Shown here piece by piece: positions 22,693 to 33,039 of a stretch of DNA of 64,000 bases. A program made the translations under genes and the position numbers. This DNA comes from Gnetum montanum. Taxonomy: Eukaryota > Streptophyta > Gnetopsida > Gnetales > Gnetaceae. The stretch lies in NCBI GenBank assembly GCA_015680685.1, contig MNCI01023334.1, positions 1,199 to 65,198 of the forward strand, written 5' to 3'. The notes beneath the pieces were generated by a model that was given only the letters and a program-made list of their open reading frames with translations, had not been told where the DNA came from and ran no database searches. Position 1 is the first letter of the stretch; each line of letters begins with the position of its first letter.

Positions 22693-22861
22693 CTTGGGTT
22701 TATTCCCACGACTTGGGTTTATTCTATTTGTGTCTATTAAGAGCACGATAGGTCTTGTCTGGGCTCTGCAGGTAACCAGACAGGCCTCTTTGCTCCTTTT
22801 CCTCTTGCTTTTCTTGTTTCTTCTTCTCATAGTTTCCATTGCTACTGATAAAACTAGGCTC

Positions 22862-24606
22862 ATGGATTATCAATTGCAGCTTAACCAGCAGCAGCCTCAC
22901 CCTCACATGAACTCGTTCAATCTCTTCCTTCCCCACATTTCATGGCTGCAAACATCACCCACAGCCCCAGCAAGCCAGGATCTGTCTTGCATTACCAGCT
23001 TCAGCACTGCTGCTTCCACCCTGACAGGCAGCTGTAGCATTACCAATAATAATAACAGTAGCAGCAACTGCAGCTCACCGGCGGCACCAAAACATAGAAC
23101 CTCCAGGGCCGGCCTTCTGAGCAAACCCAACGTCATCAAGGGCCGATGGATAGCTGAAGAAGACAGGTATATATTATACATCACGTTGAAACCAATTAGC
23201 TTATTGCTTCTACTGCTTCCATGCAGGCTTCTGTTACGGGTTTTGAGATTTCTTTGCTGAAACCGTTAATGGTAGAATCACAATATCACATTTAATGCCT
23301 CTGGAAAGAATAGGTGCCCACTTCCAAGCTTACAGGATTTGTTTGGTTTTTGCAATGTGTGGACAGACTGCTGGTGAAACTGGTGCAAAAATTCGGGCTC
23401 AAAACATGGTCACGGATTGCTCAAATGCTTCCAGGCCGGGTGGGGAAGCAATGCAGAGAAAGATGGTAGAGTCACCTACGACTAGACATCAAGGTTTCTA
23501 CATTCTGCTCTATTGCAAAACAAAGAATTTACTTTGCTATTCATCATTTTTTCTAGATCTTGATATTAGATTTGTTGAAGCAGAAGGATATCTGGACAAA
23601 GGAAGAGGAGAGAATGTTGGTGCAAGCCCATAGGGATCTGGGCAACAGGTGGGCTGAGATTGCCAAGCAGCTACCGGGCAGAACCCAAAACATAATCAAG
23701 AATCACTGGAACACCACAAAAAGAAGACAAAGCACCAGCCAAAGGTTAAGAAGAAACTTCGACGCCTCCTCCTCCTCCTTAAAGACCCACAAAAGCTCAG
23801 TCCTGCAGAACTACATAAAAATTCTGAGTGACACTAACAACAGTAACCAGAACCAGCAATAGCCCAAACAGTCTCCACCATTTTATGCTGTTGATGCAAT
23901 TTTCTCTTCGGTAGATGCCCTTCAAAATGCTGCATTTCAGCAGCATCAATCCAACGCTAAACTGGCAGCAAAATCAGCAGATGATGCTTCAAAACTCAGA
24001 ATTCCTGATATGAGCGTTGACCACCAACAACCACCACCACCATTTGACGACAACGACAACTTCGTTCTGTGCCCCAGACACAACCATTCTTCTTTCATGG
24101 CCAGCCGTGCAGAGCCTCTTAACTCCCACAATAACAACAATAAGTTTTTCCTTCATTTCACAGAGCCTTTAGACCATTTCAAAGACAACAGCGGCTTACT
24201 AGACCAGGAAGCCATGATGATGTTGAACATGCCATACCTGCTGGGAGTAGGAAAAGGGGGAGTCGGATCAAAAGATTCAAATGTTGATAATATGATGAAG
24301 TACTTAGAGGATGATCGGATGAGCAATCAAATAAATAGTGATCCTGCAGGCTTTATGCACACAAATGATAGAGAAAATTTGGATCTAATGGATCTAATGG
24401 ACTTAGAGGATGATCTGATGAGCAATCAAATAAACAGTGATCCTGCAGGCTTTATGCACACAAATGATAGAGGAAATTTGGATCTAATGGATCTAATGGC
24501 CTCCAACAACTTCAAGTTTGATAACGATATAACCAACAGCTTCGCCACAATGGAATGGTCGGAAGTAATAGAATATCTAAAAAGCCCTACACACCAACCT
24601 AGATAA
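22862..24606 (+). pseudogene. R2R3-MYB transcription factor, MYB98-like, with two in-frame TAG stops
   Basis: Three exons fit: 22862-23166, 23367-23493 and 23584-24606 (donors CAG|GTATAT and AAG|GTTTCT, acceptors GGACAG and GAAGCAG), giving about 484 codons. Exon 1 codes a Ser/Asn/Gln-rich N-terminus and the start of R2 (KGRWIAEED). Exon 2 completes R2 (LLVKLVQKFGLKTWSRIAQM, GKQCRERW). Exon 3 has all of R3 ([42 protein letters not shown]) and an acidic C-terminus. Intron positions and the Trp in 'DIW' fit the MYB98/115/118/119 subgroup, DNA-binding regulators of reproductive development in angiosperms. TAG at 23467-23469 replaces the residue after RW (usually H), and TAG at 23860-23862 lies in a Gln-rich stretch; the frame stays open on both sides of each. 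It is most likely a recent pseudogene. A 99-bp duplication sits at 24304-24501. Confidence 0.85.
24304..24501 (+). repeat. 99-bp in-frame tandem duplication in the MYB C-terminus
   Basis: The unit beginning TTAGAGGATGATC occurs at 24304 and again at 24403, with only about four differences. It encodes 33 residues including MSNQINSDPAGFMHTNDR and NLDLMDLM. The near identity points to a recent duplication that kept the reading frame, so it may have arisen while the gene still coded. Confidence 0.95.
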
Positions 24607-26077
24607 CATTTGCATTTTTCTGATCTATTATTCCAATCATTTCAGGTTACAACACCCTCTCTATTATACATTCTCATATTGCTGCAAAGAGTCTACATGA
24701 TGGGGTTCTAACACCACCTATATTATACATACTTATATTGCAGCAGATGGTCTATATTGTCAGGGTTAGTTGGTCACTTTCTATATGGCTTTTGGACATA
24801 ATAAAGCCTCAGTTTTAATTTTTGTTTTTAATGCTAAATTAGCAATGTTCTTAATTGAATCTCATTTGCATTAGTTTTTTAATTTTTTATTTACAAATTT
24901 TTTGGATACAATATTAAAGATTTTGAAAACCTTAACAATTTTTGTTGACCATGGATGACATTGAAAGGGGATGACTTGGACCTTGTACTTGAAAGTGACT
25001 TAGATGTAAAGGGTTATGGAGTTTTTAGTTTTAATTCAATGTAATAGAAGGGGTTATGGCCAGCTATGCTAGTTAGTTGCTGCGTAACTTCCTGCCACTG
25101 CATCCACGGCGCCACTACTCCACGGCGCCACTACTCCACGATAGTTGGCTTGTCCCCCCACTACCATTGATGTCTATGTGTCGAAAAATACAATATATTG
25201 CCATAAAATTGTCTACAGATACATGGTTCTAATTCTTGCCTATGCACATAATTTGGAAGAACGAGCCTACTCCAACAGCAATGGCCGGCTTGTTAGGGGA
25301 AGAATCCCCTAAAAAAAACCGGGTCACACTTTTGTTATTCAATGCATCTTTTTGCCCCCGCATCAATATGTTTGTTATACCGGTTAGTGAGGATTTGGAT
25401 AGAACCATATCAAAATGTGAGTCTGTTTCTTGTCTGTCAGTCAACTTGCTAATCTTGGGCCCGTCTTTATAGTGTCTACGGGTGAGGCCCAGTAGTACTA
25501 GCTTATCAGTAAACGCTGTCCAAACTTATTTCACCATAACCATCACGACAACATTATATACCGTATTGTTACTCTTACTCCCGTTGGCATTCTGGGTCGC
25601 CATGCCCATTGTCGACCCAAAAGGGACCCAGTCTATGATAATAACAATGTTTGGGTAGACACCAACTTTTATTTTTAAAACCCAACTTTTAAAAACCACC
25701 GAACCACATCGAACGTAGACTGCAGCGAATGTTGTCGACCTATATCTGATGTATTGTCGTCGTGCGTTATGGGCGCTCGCCGCCGTGAAGGTAAAAAAAG
25801 TAGAGAGCTACCTAATGGAGAGCAAACAGAAATGGTCAATAATTATCGAGGGACAAGAATGGTAACATATCTGCGGCAACTTGAATTGCAGAGTATTCTT
25901 GAGTTTGAAACCTAGTGAACATGAGATTAGTTTTATAGACAAACGGTAACATATTTTATAATTATGATTTTAATTATTTTGTTTAGCATAGTATAGGATT
26001 CTAACTACAACAATTATGTGTTATGAGATCATGAATTTAATCTGCATTTAATTTTGTAGGTGTCCACAAACAACTAG
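24607..26077. other. MYB 3' flank and low-copy sequence, no gene recognised
   Basis: A 3' UTR presumably starts after the stop at 24606. Two near-copies of a short segment (TCTATTATACATTCTCATAT and CTATATTATACATACTTATA) occur at about 24659 and 24717. A 16-bp repeat with GGCGCCACTACTCCACG lies at 25107-25140. From 25060 to 25900 the sequence is less AT-rich than the transposon DNA and has open frames of 71-78 codons on both strands, but I recognise no domain. It could be unique intergenic DNA or an unknown old element. Confidence 0.5.
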
Positions 26078-26603
26078 TGATAGGGGTTATGTTGGTTTTA
26101 AACTAATGGGATTATATCATACAAAATGTAGTGCAATCTAATCGTAAGCTTTGAAGACGATGTTGAGTGAATTGCCAAGAACACTTGTGTATATCGTTGC
26201 ATTCAATGAATATAAAAGCTATTATAATAAATATGTTACAATTAAATCCTATGTTGCCATGATGGAGGATAGAGAAAATATTTATAATTTTTATGTATTT
26301 TGGAATTATAAGGAACAAAACAATAATAAATAGACATGCATTGTAATCCTGCACGAAGATAGGTAGAATGCTCGTGTTGCAATCCCTCTCATGGATAGGT
26401 GCAACACCACGCACGAAATGCAATAAATGGCTCTTAATCACAATCCTGATGGCCCATCACGATGCTATACAATTGTGAGCTCCTTAGGAAAGGAACAAAT
26501 CATTGTAGCTTGATCAAATAGAAATTAAATAAATATTTTTATTATTTTATGTTTAAGGCACTAACAGTAAAACAAGGAAAAACCATGAGCTTTATTCGCT
26601 ATG

Positions 26604-27582
26604 TGATGAGACGCGATGTCGCATGGGCCGTGATATCGCAGTCCGTCGCCATATCTATAAATAAGAGGCGACACTCCCCTTATTTTCCATCCTGGTTTAG
26701 AAGTAGGGAAACTCTGGCAGTTTGAACACTCCAGAGATAGAATATTTTCCGTGTGCCTGCAGTAGGAGTCCAAAAGTGAATGGATCTTTATTTGAGCAAC
26801 ATTGTACCTGAACACAAGTTGTGTACGGCAATAAATATGAACTTCCTGGATAAACCTTGCAGTGCATGGAATAGGATTTTATTTATTGTTTCTCTTGCAC
26901 CCTTAAACTCCTAGAATGCGGTACAAGTACGACTTGATTACGAGCATCTAAGGATGTGTATGGTTAGTCAAGGAATTGGTTGCTCGTCGCATGCAGTATA
27001 GTACGACTTGATTACTAGCATCTAGTGTGACTACTTGGTAACCTAGTGGTGTATCTAGGATCTACGCTTGGTAATCCCAGTGGTAGTCGAACACCCCGAT
27101 GTGTACGGTTAGTCAAGGAATCAGCTGCTCATCGCACTTAGGCTAGATAGATTCTCTCAACCCTTTCCTCCTAGTTATGTGCCTCAGTATGACCACTTTG
27201 AGCACGTGCATTACACGTGGTGATCCCAGTGACGATTAGTGTTTGGTAGCCACGGTTGCATCGGTTTAGGGTGTGTATGGTAAGTGGGAATGGATGCTGA
27301 TGCTAGTTAATTTAGACTTAGTCATTAGTTAGAGTTAGTTAGTTTCTCAATCCTTCACCTCGATAGCATAGGAGAAAAACATAAAAACATATAAAAATCA
27401 TATACCTCGAACTTACTTAACCATACACAGTGACAACTACAAGTAAGTCTGGGAAGACAACGAATGGCTAACCTTAAGTGTTCCATGAGGCGTGTAGGCA
27501 TTTAGTCTGTGGAGTTCAATCGGATCGCGCGTGCTATGCTCGTTTCGTATGGTTGAGTGTAGGGGTACCTCTCCGCTCATCA
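26604..27582 (+). repeat. E3 5' LTR
   Basis: The 979-bp LTR starts TGATGAGACGCGATGTCGC and ends CCTCTCCGCTCATCA. The U3 head has two GATATC-type palindromes (one decayed to GATGTC), the TATA box TATAAATA is at 26656-26663, and an AATAAA signal is at 26830-26835, which sets a likely R region between them. It is followed by the primer binding site at 27583. Confidence 0.95.
26656..26663 (+). promoter_or_regulatory. TATA box in E3 5' LTR
   Basis: TATAAATA lies 52 bp from the LTR start. The same box follows the palindromes in the other LTRs of this type (33126-33133, 52443-52449 and minus strand near 2265-2272). Confidence 0.75.
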
Positions 27583-27602
27583 TTGGTGCCATTGCCAGGG
27601 AC
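27583..27602 (+). other. E3 primer binding site (tRNA-Asp-like)
   Basis: TTGGTGCCATTGCCAGGGAC directly follows the LTR. Against the recalled complement of the plant tRNA-Asp 3' end (TGGCGCCGTTGCCGGGGA) it differs at three sites, all C-to-T or G-to-A at CpG or CpNpG positions. It is the best preserved primer site in the window. Confidence 0.8.
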
Positions 27603-27728
27603 TAAGTGTTTGTGTGCTAAGTAGGACATAAGAGGATATTATTTACCTCATTGGGAGCTTAAATGGACCTTAGGGTTAATCAAATGAAAAATTTTATAAC
27701 GGTAAAGTCAGCACACCCTTAAGACATC

Positions 27729-29743
27729 ATGTCTTCTTCTTCTTCTTCTCACAAGAGCACATTGCCTAGGGATAATACAAAAGACGGTCAGCAATCAAAA
27801 ACACATAGTCGAAATCAGCCAAGTCCTAAAGAATACTAGATAGTATATACTCATCCCAATGAGTATGTTCCTAACTTTACTTTCATCCTCCATCAAGACG
27901 AACAGATGCGCTGGAGGGATTTGCATGATAACATAGTGTTACTGCCAGATCATGCAATCTCTCACATGCTTCTCAGTGCCTTGGCACAGATTAGCATGAT
28001 AGAGTTATACGCCGAATACGTTGCAGAAGAATTCGACATGAGGGATTATCATCCCACAGAAGTACAATGTATGAGGGACGCAAGGCAGGAGAGCCAACAT
28101 ACACAGCCGAAAGGCAAAGGCCCGCACGTCCTTAGCAAAACTAGAGATGATGGACCCATTATCACAGGTTCTCTAACAAATGATGTTCCCCCTCCTAACG
28201 ATGATGAGGAGGCTGGGTATCAGAACCTACGATCAACGATACATCACCCTGGTTCTGATGCCTGTGAACACTAGCTGTTCACAGAGGGAACATCAACAAA
28301 AGATAAGGATGAGCACTCAGATCATCATCACGATCGGGGCCGAAGCAGCCGAAGAGAAGTTAGGAAGCATCGCCACGGCAATGGTTCTCCTTCTTCTTCT
28401 CCTTCTTCTCATCACTCACCCTCTCCTTCCACATTAGGGCATAATCAAGAGCATAACGGAGAGGATAAAAGTAAGGCTAAAGAAAAACCTCGATGAGAGA
28501 GTCGAGAGAGAGGAAAAGGGCATGAACGAAGGGAGAGTAGGGAACAACGAAGACATCATAGACATCATGAAAGAGACGATCATGATGAACCCCTACTCGC
28601 AACCTGAAGTATGCTTGATATAACGGAGGCAGTTAGGATTCCAACAAGGCATCTAAAAGATAGTTGGATCAAGCGTTTAGACATGAACAACATCCCATGA
28701 TTTGAAGGAGGATACAACACTAATCCAAAACATAATTTACAGGCATTCCACAATGCCTGTGCCTTGCAGAATATAGAGAATGAGTGGCAGAAGATTAAGT
28801 TATTCCCAAGGACACTCACCAAGGAAGCAGAGAGCTGGTACCAGTCCTTCGAACTGGAGACCATCAGGAGGTGGAGTACGATGTTAGAACTATTCAACGA
28901 TAAGTATCAAACATACTCCAGAGTGTCCAATTTGCATAAGCAGATCCAGGATGGAAGCAAGGAAATCACGAACCCTTGGATGCTGCCATGGCCCGTTACT
29001 ACACATTGTTACATCGTTGTCCGGGCCATGGATACGCTCAATGGGATCCACTTCGCCACATCGTGGATGGGCTCAGACATGAAACAAGAAGAACCCTTGG
29101 GACTTGTGCTCAAGGGAGACTATCACAACTTAGAGCCCATGAAGTTCATCGCTTATTAGAGCAAGTAGCAAAAGAAGAAGGTGAGCTACGAAAAAGGGAA
29201 AGTGCAGAAGAATACAACCGTGATCCCTCTCTTCGAAAGAGGGGAGTGAAATATTGCGATGAAGAGGATGAGTCACCAATCAAAGAGTTGGTGAACAAAA
29301 AAACCTTGCTGATTCAAAAACTCACAACAGAATTATCGGCTAAGGTAGATGATGTATGGAGCTCCTTAAACTCTAGACTTGAAACTGTCTTGAAAATCGT
29401 AGAAGAGTCTAAGGTAGAACAAATTAGTGACAAAGGTAAAACAAAGTGGAGAGATTTAGGCCCTACACATAACAATGGTAAGGGAAAAAGCACTAACTCC
29501 GATGTGGTTGTGGATTCGGATTCAGACGATGATGGTGGATGTGAGATTTGCCATTATGACCATGCTAAGGGATGTTGTCTAATCATCTCACATCTACAGG
29601 AGTCTGGGGTGTATGCGCTTAATCCGAGACTTAACCAACGGCAAACACCCCGAAGGTTACCTTATCCCCAAGGTAACCCAAGGAAGTTCCACCAACCCTT
29701 AACGTATTATCCAAGTGGAACTCCCCCACAACCCATCAAATAG
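27729..29743 (+). pseudogene. E3 gag
   Basis: Capsid polyprotein of the E3 element. The start is ATG 27729 (MSSSSSSHKSTLPR), equivalent to the start in E7 at 56666. Frame 1 runs to about 28950 with stops at about 27838, 28273, 28495, 28608 and 28698. It includes THPNEYVPNFTFILHQDEQ, a Ser/His/Arg-rich basic stretch, DEPLLAT and AVRIPTRHLKDSWIKRLDM, ALQNIENEWQKIKLF and AESWYQSFELETIRRW. A 1-bp deletion near 28950 (compared with the E1 copy) moves the text to the frame starting at 28976: DAAMARYYTLLHRCPGHGY, LLEQVAKEEGELRKRE, an acidic run SDSDDDGG, CEICHYDHAKGC and GVYALNPRLNQRQTPRRL. CX2CX3HX3C is a shortened zinc-knuckle-like motif. Confidence 0.88.
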
Positions 29744-30877
29744 CATCAGTAGTGGCAATACCCACAATCATGGGGGATGCCATCACCAACACAACAGTAC
29801 CCTTACTGGCAGCCTGATCCTTATGGTTATTATGTGCAGTAGCCAATTTATCCAAGTGATTCTATGGGTCACACAACTTCCCACCATCACTACCAAGTTC
29901 GAGAGTACTTCAGAAGGACTCCTTCTCCTCCAGGAGACACTCCATACTCACACCATCCTCCTAATCCATCCACACCTCTTCCACCAGTAGTAGTTCCCAT
30001 AACACCTCCTGCTCCAACAATGCAAGGGGAACTTTCTCCTCAACCGCAGCAACGTCATGCTGCGAGAGCTGTAAGTATTCAACCTGCTGCTGGTTCTGAC
30101 AACTGTAAAAAGAGAAGACCCTTCTTCAGAACCAAAAGCCCAGAAAAACTCTTGCAACAACAAGCGATTGAGCCCATGTACACTCCTCCATCACCATCCA
30201 ACACTTCGGAGCACCCTTCGGTCCAACAGAGGTTAACGCATACAATTATGTTAACGCATACCGTAATTGACTGGATCAAGGTAGGCCACCTTCCCAGGAA
30301 ACTAACTGACCCTGGGAGTCCCTTAATCTACCTTCAAGTCACCGAAAATGAACCACATAGGGCTCTTCTTGACTCAGATTCCAGAGTCAACTTACTTTCA
30401 CGAGAGATGTATCACGCCTGGAACCTACCACAACTCAAGAAGAGCAACATCCAACTAGAGCTGGCAGACCAGTCCATCACCATTCCCTTGTGATTGGTGG
30501 AGGACATCATGACCACTGTGTGTGATTGGTCTTACCCAGTGGATTTCCTGGTGATTGAAGTGAACAACAACGAAGGGGACTTCCCAATTATAATGGGAAG
30601 GGCATGGCTAAGCATAGTAGATGCATGCCTTAGGATTCGTGATCTTTACTTGAAGATCTCTAAGATAAACATTTATGGAAAGATCGAGAAGAGGAAAGTT
30701 CCATGCATCACATACAGTGATTCATTAGGTGATGACATGGAGGAAATGCCTCCATGCAACAGGTGTGCCCTTAAAACTCTGAAACAAAGATGCCTGTATG
30801 TAGCAACCACACAACAAGTAGTAGACACCCCATGGTTGATAGCTACTAGAAGGAGCAGACAAATATGCATGGAATGA
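29744..30877 (+). pseudogene. E3 gag-protease linker and retropepsin
   Basis: The frame of 28976-29743 continues past TAG stops (each where relatives suggest Gln) through a Pro/Tyr/Gln-rich linker and KKRRPFFRTKSPEKL into a retropepsin. The linker part up to about 30270 is low complexity. The protease has RALLDSDSRVNLLS as the active-site strand, where Gly is expected after DS, and REMYHAWNLPQLKKSNI. A TGA at 30491 precedes LVEDIMTTVCDWSYPVDFLV, then FPIIMGRAWLSIVDACLRIR. The substitution next to the catalytic Asp would inactivate it. The frame stops at 30877 and no RT follows. Confidence 0.85.
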
Positions 30878-33025
30878 ACTGAGAAAAATCATGCCAACAA
30901 CGAAGGCATAGACACATTGGAATATGAGCGTCGCCAACTTCCATCCCTTAATCTAAGAACATCAATGAGGAGGAGTTGGGCAGTTCTACGAAATTCAAAC
31001 AGGCAGTCATTATTTCGGATCTCTCCCTTACAACTCAGTCATGGGGGAGATGGCCACCTATGCTAATCATATGGGGCCCTTAGTTCTTTTTTCAACTTTT
31101 TTTTACAAATTTTTGTTTAACAAGTTTTGTTTTACATATTTTTGTTTTACAAATTTATTTAACTTTTCTTATTTTTGTTTTAAAAAGTTCTTTAACTTTT
31201 CTTGTTTTTGTTTTATAACATCATTATACTTTTCCATTTTTTGTGTATGTGTGTGAGTGTGTTCCACCATGTAAGTTTGTCACCTAATAAGTGTTCGGAA
31301 TGATGGTATGAACTATTTTCATATTGATTGCTAATGTTTGGTTTTTACCTTTAAGTCACAATGTTGATACTAAGGTATGTTTATTTTGATATGGTAGGCA
31401 ATGAGATCACTTGATCCATCCATCCACCAGTTTCTATTATCTCTCTCAGCTTGGAAATGTACAAGTCCCCTTTCTAATAAGAACTTCAACAAATCGATGA
31501 CTGGGCATTTCTCAAACTGAGGAAGAACTCAAGATCTGAAAAGGGTGTGACTTCAAGGGAACTTGATGTATTTGTGTTGGCCGTTCTCTTGAGTGCTTGA
31601 ATGTTTTCTTCTTGGGTTTTCTTGCCATTTTGATGTTACCTAATTATCGGAAGCTAGGACAATAAAAATAATCAAGTCTTTGCATGGTGTGGTTCTCACG
31701 CATAAAAATCCAAAACACAAAAAGAAAAAAAAAGAAGAAAAAGAAAAAAGAAAAAAGAAGAAGAAAGTGAGAATTCAAAGCACACCCCTTAGATGAAATA
31801 AACTTGGGCTACAAGCACTGGTTATGGAACCAAAGTGTTCCCTCTAACTAAGGTTCTTCTTGCTTTCCATTCTCTCCTTTGTTTTGTCGGAATGGTGGTG
31901 ACTCTTCGAGGAAGCATTCTCGTTACCTCAAGAGGATGGTTGGCTGAATGCATTGATGCGAAGTCACTAGAAATGGTTGGTTTGAGGTCGGAGTTGGAAT
32001 GAGATTTGCTAAGTCCCATTAATCATGCAACACACAAAGGGCTGTACACCACCTTTTCCTTGGGATTCCATTCCATTCTCTTCTCTCCATCCTTCACCTC
32101 ATTACCGGTTGTATCATTAGTGTACATATTTTGGTTGACACATTGTTTTCTTTTTGGTAAACGCTTGTGGTTAAGACTTTAACTCCTGTTCCAAATGACA
32201 TTCCCAGAGCCTACGGACTCTTTGAATGTGGGTTTGTCAGGGCATTAAGGGCATGAGCCTGCTTTGGGGAGGATCCATTGACATTCCTATTTGGTGCATC
32301 AGTTAACTTCTTTTCCCTAACATTTTTGAAATTAATTTTATTTTGTTCATTCCATCTTGACATCCACTTAATTGATGTTTTAGTTGTCCTTTTTTATCTA
32401 TCTTTCTTTCTCCTTTTCTTTCTCCATTCTAACGCTACTGGAGGTTCGCGATTAGTCATGGGGGTACAGGGCCCAATTTTTTCGATTTTTTTCTAGCCTC
32501 GAAATTTTTGATTTTCTTCCTAACCCTTACACCTTCGGTAGTCATCATTAATATATCTCCTGATCCAAATCAGCCATACCACAACCTAGCCAATGAACTT
32601 ACACCGAAGCAAGGTATCAATTACATGATGATTCATTTACCCTTGCTAATATTAGACTATGTTGTGCGTGCAGATGACAATCATGCAATAATGGATTGGA
32701 TTTGGAAGGAACACATGGAGTGGAGTAGTGCTGGAAGCAACTATGTAAGGAGCAAGATCGATGGTGTGCTTACGGATGGACAATGAAAGGCACAATCTTG
32801 GTGTTGGCAGCAACAACACTTCTTTCTCTCTCTCTCTTTCTCTCAGCTACCAACTAAGGCCTAATGTCATTGTAATAAGGTGTTCACCCTTGTTGTCATG
32901 AACACCAGTTTTGTCAAGTATTATAATGATGATCCGTTCACATGTCATCCCATTAGGTCCATTCCCCTCAATAATTCCATACCTTCCCGATATTATTGTA
33001 AGGAACTCGAGGACGAGTTTTCATT
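30878..33025 (+). other. E3 3' untranslated region
   Basis: About 2.1 kb without pol genes. It begins with a short tail homologous to the end of integrase in E7 (SPLQLSHGGDGHLC near 31024-31065). A conserved block follows at about 31680-31830: GCATGGTGTGGTTCTCA, an A/G-rich run, TTCAAAGCACACCCCTTAGA and TACAAGCACTGGTTATG. PPT-like copies occur at 31036-31047 and 32453-32466. T-rich runs occupy 31085-31230. Confidence 0.75.
32508..32786 (+). CDS. Unrecognised 92-codon open frame in the E3 3' region
   Basis: An open frame of 92 codons lies between the last internal PPT-like copy (32453-32466) and the true polypurine tract. It includes INISPDPNQPYHNLANEL, ILDYVVRADDNHAIMDWIW and GSNYVRSKIDGVLTDGQ. 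Its composition looks protein-like rather than random (few low-complexity runs, mixed charged residues). I do not recognise a family and found no equivalent in E2 or E7 by eye. It may be a captured fragment or chance. Confidence 0.25.
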   Translation: MIFFLTLTPSVVIINISPDPNQPYHNLANELTPKQGINYMMIHLPLLILDYVVRADDNHAIMDWIWKEHMEWSSAGSNYVRSKIDGVLTDGQ

Positions 33026-33039
33026 CAGTCATGGGGGTA
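33026..33039 (+). other. E3 polypurine tract
   Basis: CAGTCATGGGGGTA immediately precedes the 3' LTR start TGATGAG. It matches the tract position of E1, E2 and E6. Confidence 0.8.

Noticed and set aside
22694-22861. An upstream in-frame ATG would add 56 residues, including a Leu/Phe-rich run like a signal peptide, to the MYB protein.
   Set aside because: A nuclear MYB factor should not have a signal peptide; the hydrophobic run is only the translation of a CT-rich 5' leader. The ATG at 22862 (MDYQLQ) gives a normal MYB98-type start. A 61-bp intron (22772-22832) fits splice signals but is very short, so I did not call it.
23467-23862. The two TAG codons as a sign of stop-codon reassignment or readthrough.
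   Set aside because: TAA, TAG and TGA all occur as disabling stops across the window in genes with known frames. Ordinary decay is simpler.
25229-25472. Overlapping open frames of 71 and 78 codons on opposite strands as host genes.
   Set aside because: No recognised motif, no splice or start context, and each is the mirror of the other. Only a transcript or homologue could support either.
28976-29159. The plus-strand frame DGSKEITNPWMLPW after 28950 as genuine Gag sequence.
   Set aside because: Comparison with E1 and E7 shows that the true frame after a 1-bp deletion is the one reading DAAMARYYTLLHRCP; the other is a frameshift product.
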